Source: Limnohabitans sp. (GTDB lineage: Bacteria > Pseudomonadota > Gammaproteobacteria > Burkholderiales > Burkholderiaceae_C). Taken from it: DNA of 12,595 nucleotides. The position numbers and the translations under genes were made by a program. The DNA lies in assembly GCA_021731425.1 (NCBI GenBank), contig JAKFXJ010000292.1:1-12595 (forward strand), given 5' to 3'. Positions 7,369 to 12,595 of this stretch are shown here, one piece after another; within the stretch, counting starts at the first letter, position 1, and each line of letters starts with the position of its first letter. The notes under the pieces are model-generated. The model saw only the letters and a list, made by a program, of their open reading frames with translations, was not told where the DNA came from and did not search any database.

Positions 7369-8709
7369 TCAGCGGCGGCGTGCGTCTTGCGCACCGCTCC
7401 ATCGCCCTTGGCCCTGTGCGCAATCGAGGTAAGCGTCCACCAGTTTGGTCGGGTCGTGCATCAGGCGGTCTTTCCAGTCGCCCAAGTGCACCTGGCCTTC
7501 GACCAGGCCACGCATCACGCCCACATGCTCAGTCCAGCCCACGCTGTTGCAACCGACCATCACATCGTCCTTGAACTGCAAGCTCAGGTGGCGACCCGCA
7601 GCCTTGTCGGTCAACACGGCCGATTGACCACCGGCCACGCCTTCCCAGTTGCCAAAACTGGTCGAGATCAAACCCAAGGTGTCGAGCACGTTGATTTGTG
7701 TGACGCCTTTGAGCTCGGTCTTTTGGCCCAGCATGTTGAGCGCGGCCACACGGGCCTGCTCGGCCGCGTTGGGCTGGATGGCGCTCACAATCGTTTTGCC
7801 GCTGACCATGTCAAACGCTTCAGCGCAGTCGCCAGCGGCATAAATGCCGGGCACATTGGTTTGCAGGTGCTGGTCGGTCAACACGCCTTGCAGGCAGGTG
7901 ATGCCGCTGTCCTTCAAAAAGCCAATCGCTGGGCGCACGCCCGTGGCGCTGATGACCAGATCGGCCTCGACGGTTTGGCCGTTGGACAAGCGGACCTGCA
8001 GCGGGCCACCCGCTTCGTCAGACCCCAAGCCCACCGCAGAAGCCAACTTGCCGAGCAAGCCTTTTTCAGCACCTTGGTTGATGGCTTCGACCTTGGTGCC
8101 GGTGAACACCTGCACGCCTTTGGCCTCGCACCAGTCGCGGATCATGCCGCCCGCCACCGGGCCCATCATGCGGGGCACCATGCGATCACCCATCTCGACC
8201 ACGCTGAGCTTGACGCCACGCGCGGCCAGCGCTTCCATGATGATGCAGCCAATGAAGCCTGCGCCCATCTGCAGCACACGGGCACCAGGCTTGGCCAGCG
8301 CCTGAATAGCGCGGGCGTCTTCCAACGTCCAGCACGGGTGCACGCCGGGCAAGTCCATGCCCGCAATCGGTGGGCGCACAGGGTGTGAGCCGGTCGCGAT
8401 CAACAACTTGTCAAAAGCCATCGACTGGCCGTTGTCCAGATGCACGGTTTTGCCTGCAGCGTCCACACGCGTCACCTTGGCCTTGACTTGCGTGATGCGC
8501 ATATCGTCAAAGTGGGTGGCGCTCTTGCGCAGGTAGGTGCCCTGCTCTTCAATGTTGCCGATCAGCAAATAAGGGATGGCCATGCGTGAATACGGCGCAT
8601 CGGGCTCGTCACCCACCAGGGTGATGGTGTCGGCGGGGGCGTGCTTGCGCAGGGTCTCGGCGGCGATGACACCGGCAGGGCCTGCGCCCAAGATGACGTG
8701 GTGGGTCAT
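7369..8709 (-). CDS. aorC: FAD/NAD(P)-dependent subunit of aldehyde oxidoreductase (AorC type)
   Basis: A 446-residue pyridine nucleotide-disulfide reductase-fold flavoprotein. It passes electrons between NAD(P) and the Fe-S subunit of the aldehyde oxidoreductase. The N-terminal FAD-binding GAGPAG is at residues 8-13, ATGSHP at 105-110, the second nucleotide-binding GAGFIG at 149-154, and the FAD ribityl motif GIYAAGDCAE at 288-297. No redox CxxxxC pair follows the first glycine motif, so it is a ferredoxin-reductase-like rather than a disulfide-reductase member. The ATG at 8709-8707 has GGAG (8721-8718) 8 bases upstream. A palindrome-rich spacer separates it from aorB. The MoaD-like gene follows after 15 bp. 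The role as AorC rests on gene order with aorA and aorB. Stop is TGA. Confidence 0.88.
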   Translation of the reverse strand: MTHHVILGAGPAGVIAAETLRKHAPADTITLVGDEPDAPYSRMAIPYLLIGNIEEQGTYLRKSATHFDDMRITQVKAKVTRVDAAGKTVHLDNGQSMAFDKLLIATGSHPVRPPIAGMDLPGVHPCWTLEDARAIQALAKPGARVLQMGAGFIGCIIMEALAARGVKLSVVEMGDRMVPRMMGPVAGGMIRDWCEAKGVQVFTGTKVEAINQGAEKGLLGKLASAVGLGSDEAGGPLQVRLSNGQTVEADLVISATGVRPAIGFLKDSGITCLQGVLTDQHLQTNVPGIYAAGDCAEAFDMVSGKTIVSAIQPNAAEQARVAALNMLGQKTELKGVTQINVLDTLGLISTSFGNWEGVAGGQSAVLTDKAAGRHLSLQFKDDVMVGCNSVGWTEHVGVMRGLVEGQVHLGDWKDRLMHDPTKLVDAYLDCAQGQGRWSGAQDARRR

Positions 8710-8730
8710 GAATCGGACTCCAGAAACAGG

Positions 8731-8813
8731 TAGCGGCCCGCAGGCCGCTTGGATTCCTGTAGAAGCGCACCCCTATGGTGAAGGCTTCACGAGCAGGCGC
8801 TCGCTCCTACAGG
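8731..8813. repeat. Nested palindromes, REP-like, between aorB and aorC
   Basis: AGCGGCC (8732-8738) pairs with GGCCGCT (8743-8749) around CGCA. Next, CCTGTAGAAGCG (8756-8767) pairs with CGCTCCTACAGG (8802-8813), 11 of 12 positions. Inside that outer stem are GTGAAG-G-CTTCAC (8778-8790) and CGAGC-AGGC-GCTCG (8790-8803). The CTGTAGGAGCGAGC style resembles bacterial REP elements. It may slow transcription or protect the upstream mRNA. No T-run follows, so it is not a classic terminator. Confidence 0.6.
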
Positions 8814-8820
8814 GGCAAGG

Positions 8821-9021
8821 TCACAAACCCAGACGTTCCCGGGTGGCCGATGTCGGACGGCCTTCGCCATCCCAGCCGCGGGCGTCGTAGTACTTGGGCA
8901 GCATTTCGTCCAACTTGCTGACCATGCCTTTGCCGGGGCCGGTTTTAGCGGCTTCGTTCATCAGGCGTTTAGGCAGGTTGTCGTCGGCTTTGGTGAAACC
9001 AGCAGCGTTATTGAAGTCGCG
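8821..9021 (-). other. Conserved C-terminal tail of aorB beyond the in-frame TAG
   Basis: Sixty-six sense codons and TGA follow the TAG at 9024-9022 in the same frame. They contain the family patterns FNNAAGFTKADDNLPKRL and LPKYYDARGWDGEG. The aorB start is far upstream and no ribosome site precedes this tail, so it is not an independent gene. Confidence 0.85.
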
Positions 9022-10668
9022 CTACATGTTCCAGATGCGCTCGCCAATGTGGTTCAAGTGCTCCATGGTGAACTCTTCGCCGCAAGCGGCTTGCACCTGA
9101 GGGGCCACGTCAGCCAAGGTCCAGGCAAAGCTGGTGAACACGCAAATACCGGCCGAGTCAAAGGCAGCTGTCGCGTCTTGGAAGGCCTTGACCAATTCAG
9201 GCTTGCCTTCGTGCTCGGTGGGCTCGGTCTTGACCGGGATGCCCAGCACTTCAGACGCGATGGTGTAGCCGCGCAGGTGGCAAGCACCACGGTTGGACGT
9301 GGCGTAAGCCAAGCCAATGCCTTGGATCACACGACCGTCATAGGCGGGGAACTCTTGGCCTTTGACGCTCATGGACAGGTCGGGGTGGCCGTATTTGGCG
9401 GTCAGGCGCTTGGAGCCCATGCCAATTTCCTTGCCAAAACCGATGCCCTTGGCGGTCATGTCGACAAACTCGCACAGCGCTTCGGCCGAGCCAAACGGGG
9501 CTTCCACACCGATTTGCTCTTTGGTCAGCACGCCCATTTCATAGAGCTCCATGACGGCACCGATGGTGGCACCGAAGCTGATCGGGTCAAAGCCTTCTTC
9601 GTTGCAGATCATGTTGGCATACTGCAGGGCTTCCAAGTCTTTCACGCCGTTGGCTGCGCCCAGCGCCCAAGCTGCTTCGTATTCCAAGCCGCCGTTGGCG
9701 CCCCAGTACTCAGGCTTGTTCTTGACCGAGAAGTGGCCCTCGTCCATCTTGCTGATGCGGCCGCAAGCAATGGTGCAACCAAAACAGGCTTGGTTGGTCA
9801 CCAGGTGCTTTTTGCCATCGGTCTCGCGGGGCGTGACCATGGCTTCAGCCGAGATGTCTTTGGCGCTTTCAAACTGCACGTCGCGGTGGTTGCGTGTGGG
9901 CAAGCCCCCCACTTCGTTGATCACGTTCATCAGCACCTGGGTGCCGTAAGCGGGCAAGCCCTGGCCCGTGACCGCGTTGTCGGCCAACACCTTTTTGGCG
10001 GCCTTGGCCGCAGCCATGAACGCCTTGGGGTCTTTCATGTTGCCCACGCCCTTGGTGCCGCGCACCGCGATGGCTTTGAGGTTCTTGCTGCCCATGACGG
10101 TGCCCACGCCCGAGCGGCCAGCCGCGCGGTGCAAGTCGTTCACCACGGCGGCATAGAGCACGCCGTTTTCACCGGCTTTGCCGATGCTGCAAACGCGCAG
10201 CAAGGGGTCTTGCAAGCTGGACTTGAGGATTTCCTCGGTCTTCCAGACACTTTGGCCCCAGAGGTGGCTCGCATCACGCAACTCGGCTTCGTCGTCGTTG
10301 ATGTGCAGGTACACAGGCTTGGGCGAAGCGCCTTCAAAAATGACCATGTCCCAACCGGCCATTTTGAGCTCAGCGCCCCAATAGCCACCCGAGTTGGAGC
10401 AAGCGATTGCACCGGTAAGCGGGCTCTTGGTGATGACAGTGTAGCGGCCGCCTGTGGAGGCCATGGTGCCAGTCAGTGGGCCGGTGGCCCAGACGATTTT
10501 GTTGTCAGCCGACAGGGGGTCGACTTTGGGGTCGATCTCGCTGATCAGGTATTTGCTTCCCAGACCGCGCGAACCCAGGTAGGCTTTGGCCCACTCCATG
10601 TTCAGAGGTTCGGATTTGACGGTGCCAGCCGTGAGGTTGACGCGGAGAATTTTTCCAGCCCAAGACAT
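8821..10668 (-). CDS. aorB: Tungsten-type aldehyde oxidoreductase catalytic subunit, interrupted by in-frame TAG
   Basis: The large subunit of a tungsten aldehyde ferredoxin oxidoreductase-family enzyme. It oxidises aldehydes to acids at a W-bis-pterin site and can run in reverse with low-potential electrons. The ATG at 10668-10666 has AGGAG (10680-10676) 7 bases upstream. Residues 1-200 contain LGSRGLGSKY, ATGPLTGT, GRSGVGTVMGSKNLKAI (184-200) and other pterin-binding stretches. The [4Fe-4S] ligands are C295, C298, C302 and C509 (in DSAGIC). E329 and H464 sit near positions known as active-site residues in the archaeal enzymes. A TAG at 9024-9022 ends the frame at residue 548, right after GERIWNM. 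The same frame then reads RDFNNAAGFTKADD, SKLDEMLPKYYDARGW and ERLGL before TGA at 8823-8821, the normal family C-terminus. With one residue at the TAG it would be 615 residues, the usual length. GAG (Glu) is the likely ancestral codon. Confidence 0.9.
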
Positions 10669-10691
10669 GTTGATGCTCCTAGTGGGGGGAT

Positions 10692-11168
10692 TTAAGAGGC
10701 CGAGGGCTGATTGCCCAACTTGTCGGCCCACTGCTTCATTTTGTCGATGCCGGTCCAGTTGGCGTCCACGAATGTGATGGCGCCAGTTGGGCAGGCGTCG
10801 GCGCAAGCCGGATCGCCACCGCACAGGTCGCACTTTTGCACCTTACCGGTCTCTTGCACATAGTTGATCGTGCCGAATGGGCAGGCAATGGTGCAGACCT
10901 TGCAGCCCACGCAGGTGGACTCGTTGACCACTTTGGCGCCGGTGGCTTTGTCCACGGTGATGGCCTCCACTGGGCAGGCATGCAGACACCAAGCCTCGTC
11001 GCACTGGGTGCAGGTGTAGGGCACTTTTTTGCCAGTGTGGTGGAAGTCGAACACCTTGATGCGGGATTTGGAGGTGGCGTATGTGCCGTAGTTCTCGAAA
11101 GAACAGGCCATTTCGCACTGCAAGCAGCCGGTACATTTGTCCGGATTGATGTGCAGGACTTTCTGCAT
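10692..11168 (-). CDS. aorA: Fe-S electron-transfer subunit of aldehyde oxidoreductase (AorA type, four-cluster ferredoxin)
   Basis: A 158-residue cytosolic ferredoxin-like protein of the HycB/DmsB type. Sixteen cysteines form four [4Fe-4S] ligand sets: CTGCLQCEMAC at 12-22, CTQCDEAWCLHACP at 53-66, CVGCKVCTIACP at 86-97 and CDLCGGDPACADACP at 113-127. These would carry electrons between the catalytic AorB subunit and the flavin subunit. The ATG at 11168-11166 has a strong AGGAG 7 bases upstream; an upstream ATG at 11219 lacks one and its extra residues are not ferredoxin-like. It is the first gene of the operon and is 23 bp before aorB. No twin-arginine signal is present, so the complex is cytoplasmic. 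Stop is TAA. Confidence 0.9.
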   Translation of the reverse strand: MQKVLHINPDKCTGCLQCEMACSFENYGTYATSKSRIKVFDFHHTGKKVPYTCTQCDEAWCLHACPVEAITVDKATGAKVVNESTCVGCKVCTIACPFGTINYVQETGKVQKCDLCGGDPACADACPTGAITFVDANWTGIDKMKQWADKLGNQPSAS

Positions 11169-11322
11169 GTGTGTCTCCTGTGAGGTGTCGGACTTTTCAA
11201 GCCCACGCTTATGAATCAAAATGCATAGCCATTGTTGGTGATTAGCCCTGCAAACCGATACGGATTAACCCTAGGTTTTTCAGGGTTGTCCTCAAAAATT
11301 CTCAGCTTGATACACATCTGAC
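11169..11322. promoter_or_regulatory. Divergent control region between aorA and the GAF/PAS/HTH regulator
   Basis: This 154-base A/T-richer gap must hold the promoters of both the aor operon and the regulator. The clearest symmetry is AACCCT (11267-11272) and AGGGTT (11282-11287) with 9 bases between, a possible operator. An ATGCAT sits at 11221-11226. No good sigma-54 pair (GG and GC ten bases apart in the right context) was found in either direction. Confidence 0.4.
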
Positions 11323-12447
11323 ATGCCCCTGACCGCCCACCACAGCGACCGCTTGCAGCGGATTGAACAAGCCCGTGACCTGGTGTTTCAGGGGCGATCC
11401 GAGGCACAGGCCAGCGGCGTGTCCCCTTGGATTGCCCAGTCCTGGCAGCGCTGCCTGTCCATGGGCCTGCAGCCGGGCCAGGCGGTGGGTTTTGACGCCA
11501 TCTCAGCCCAGCACATGCGCCGCGTGCAAGAAGCCAGCCGCCCCCTGGTGCAAGCGGCCCAGCCCGTGCTGGCCGAGCTGGCTCGGGCTATTGCCGATAT
11601 TCGATATTTCGCCATCCTGACCAATGCCCAAGGCATCGTGGTCGACGTGCATGGCCCGGTGGACCGGCAAGACCGCCGTGCCGAGGTGATTGCCCGTGTG
11701 GGCGTAGACCTGTCTGAAAAAGCCGTAGGCACCACGGCGATCAGCGCTGCCCTGACCGAATTGCAGCCGGTGTGGTTGCACCGAGGCGAGCACTTTTTTC
11801 AGGACACAGGGATCTACAGCTGCGCCGGGGCACCCGTGTTTGGCCCGGATGGCCTGTGCGCTGGCATGCTGGACCTGACGGGCATCGAAACCACCGAGCG
11901 CCCAGCCCTCAAACACCTGGTGCGCCGCTCGGCCCGCAGCATCGAAAACAGCTGGCTGCTGTCCACCGACCATGCGTTGGTGCTGCGCCTGAATTGGCCC
12001 GGCAACCAGCCCGGTGACGACAGCGATGGGCTGATCACACTCGACCACAACGGACAGATCGTGGGGGCCAACCCCACGGCGCGGCAAATGCTGTCCATGT
12101 CACCGGGAAGCGACGGGCAAACGCAGCACGTCAGCGAAGTGTTCGCCTCGCCCTGGGAAAACCTGTTCGACGCGGCCAGCCGCCAAGCCAGTGCGCAAGA
12201 GTTGCCGCTGTGGTCTGGCCTGCGTTTACAAACACAAGCTTTGCGCCCGGGTGCCCGCCCAGCAGCCGCCCACAGCGCGAAGACTTCAGAACGTGCACAG
12301 GCGATGGCCAAACCCCTCAAGGATGTGCAGACGGACATGATCCGAGAAGCCGTCCAACAAGCGCGTGGCAACGTCGCCGAAGCCGCACGCAGCCTGGGCA
12401 TCAGCCGCGCCACGGTTTACCGCAAACTCGGCTTGCCCAAAAGCTGA
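11323..12447 (+). CDS. GAF/PAS/Fis-type HTH transcriptional regulator lacking a sigma-54 AAA+ domain
   Basis: A 374-residue cytosolic regulator related to AcoR-type activators. Residues 1-75 contain SPWIAQSWQRCLSMGLQP, the usual AcoR-like start. A GAF sensor domain follows at about 75-210 with GTTAISAAL (136-144), RGEHFFQ and CAGAPVFGPDGLCAGMLDLTG (167-187). A PAS-like segment DGLITLDHNGQIVGAN lies at 235-250. The end, 335-372, is a Fis/HTH_8 helix-turn-helix with ARGNVAEAARSLGISRATVY. The central AAA+ ATPase with GAFTGA and Walker motifs, present in typical relatives, is absent. The protein therefore cannot act as a standard sigma-54 activator and may work as a repressor or sigma-70 regulator (inference). 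It is divergent from aorA and likely senses an aldehyde-pathway or metal signal. The ATG at 11323 has no strong Shine-Dalgarno. Stop TGA is part of a hairpin shared with the next gene. Confidence 0.85.
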   Translation: MPLTAHHSDRLQRIEQARDLVFQGRSEAQASGVSPWIAQSWQRCLSMGLQPGQAVGFDAISAQHMRRVQEASRPLVQAAQPVLAELARAIADIRYFAILTNAQGIVVDVHGPVDRQDRRAEVIARVGVDLSEKAVGTTAISAALTELQPVWLHRGEHFFQDTGIYSCAGAPVFGPDGLCAGMLDLTGIETTERPALKHLVRRSARSIENSWLLSTDHALVLRLNWPGNQPGDDSDGLITLDHNGQIVGANPTARQMLSMSPGSDGQTQHVSEVFASPWENLFDAASRQASAQELPLWSGLRLQTQALRPGARPAAAHSAKTSERAQAMAKPLKDVQTDMIREAVQQARGNVAEAARSLGISRATVYRKLGLPKS

Positions 12448-12462
12448 TCTGGCCTCAGATCA
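12445..12462. terminator. Hairpin made of both convergent stop codons
   Basis: TGATCTG (12445-12451) and CAGATCA (12456-12462) form a perfect 7-bp stem with a GCCT loop. The left TGA is the regulator stop; the right TCA is the complement of the TGA of the tungstate-binding gene. No T-run follows on either side, so it is at best a weak bidirectional terminator. Confidence 0.45.
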
Positions 12463-12595
12463 CTGGCCCGCATTTGGGAAGAACAGCTGCTCGCCACCAA
12501 TTTTGTAGTCGGCAATCACGCCCTGCCCTGCGGCCGAGGTGATCCAGTCCACAAATTTCTGTGCATCGGCCTGTTTGACATGGGCGTGCTTGGCC
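12460..12595 (-). CDS. tupA: C-terminus of TupA-like tungstate-binding ABC transporter protein (partial)
   Basis: Only the last 44 residues are inside the window. They read KQADAQKFVDWITSAAGQ, then GVIADYKIGGEQLFFPNA and GQ before TGA at 12462-12460. The pattern FVDWITS, GQ, I-x-x-YK, G-x-QLFFPNA is characteristic of the C-terminus of TupA/ tungstate-type periplasmic binding proteins. Such a receptor would deliver tungstate to an ABC importer for the tungsten enzyme encoded nearby. The N-terminus, signal peptide and the oxyanion-binding residues are outside the window, so tungstate versus molybdate cannot be settled. It is convergent to the regulator gene with 12 bases between stops. The neighbourhood with aorABC supports tungstate (inference). 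Confidence 0.72.
   Translation of the reverse strand, partial: AKHAHVKQADAQKFVDWITSAAGQGVIADYKIGGEQLFFPNAGQ

Noticed and set aside
7387..8388. Plus-strand open frame of 333 codons opposite aorC
   Set aside because: Antisense shadow of the flavoprotein gene, with no recognisable protein features.
9022..9024. Selenocysteine or pyrrolysine at the aorB TAG
   Set aside because: Selenocysteine uses TGA, and pyrrolysine is mainly confined to methylamine enzymes of archaea and a few bacteria; homologues appear to have Glu here.
9049..10695. Long plus-strand open frame of 548 codons opposite aorB
   Set aside because: It is the complement of a conserved gene with high third-position GC; its translation is rich in His, Ala, Val and Gly and has no family resemblance.
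11230..11265. Possible sigma-54 promoter (GG then GC) near the regulator
   Set aside because: The spacing between GG and GC is 11 rather than 10 bases and the surrounding consensus is poor.

Overview
The window looks like a chromosomal segment of a high-GC betaproteobacterium, most likely Burkholderiales close to Comamonadaceae. This rests on protein style (RdgC, TRAP and AOR sequences), G/C-rich third positions and strong use of TGA stops. No tRNA, rRNA, CRISPR array, transposase or phage gene was seen.

Left part (1-4581). On the minus strand, a MarR-like winged-helix regulator is followed 35 bp later by the 5' end of a 5-oxoprolinase/hydantoinase-type gene that runs off the left edge and carries an in-frame TAG at codon 145. 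Divergent from these is a complete three-gene TRAP transporter (periplasmic binding protein, small permease, large permease), probably for an organic acid. The divergent gap holds a palindrome that overlaps a candidate regulator promoter. The shared layout suggests uptake plus ring opening of an acidic or amide substrate under one regulator (inference).

Middle part (4582-6742). After an intrinsic-terminator-like hairpin come rdgC (recombination-associated DNA-binding protein), crcB (fluoride channel) and a GNAT acetyltransferase, all on the plus strand. This is ordinary chromosomal content.

Right part (6773-12595). A minus-strand operon encodes a tungsten-type aldehyde oxidoreductase of the multi-subunit AorABC class: aorA (four-cluster ferredoxin subunit), aorB (W-pterin catalytic subunit), aorC (FAD/NAD(P) subunit), a MoaD-like sulfur carrier and a 99-residue protein of unknown function. 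A divergent regulator with GAF, PAS and Fis-type HTH parts, but no sigma-54 AAA+ domain, sits upstream. Convergent to it is the C-terminus of a TupA-like tungstate-binding protein, so metal uptake, cofactor supply, enzyme and regulation lie together.

The most striking observation is that two conserved genes, aorB and the oxoprolinase, are each interrupted by a single in-frame TAG, with the homologous protein continuing in the same frame beyond it. None of the 14 gene ends visible here uses TAG (12 TGA, 2 TAA). In aorB all Fe-S and active-site residues that can be recognised lie before the TAG and a 66-residue conserved tail lies after it. Two independent nonsense mutations, sequencing errors, or amber readthrough/suppression are the competing explanations. 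A second unusual feature is a cluster of nested palindromes, REP-like, placed between aorB and aorC inside the operon.
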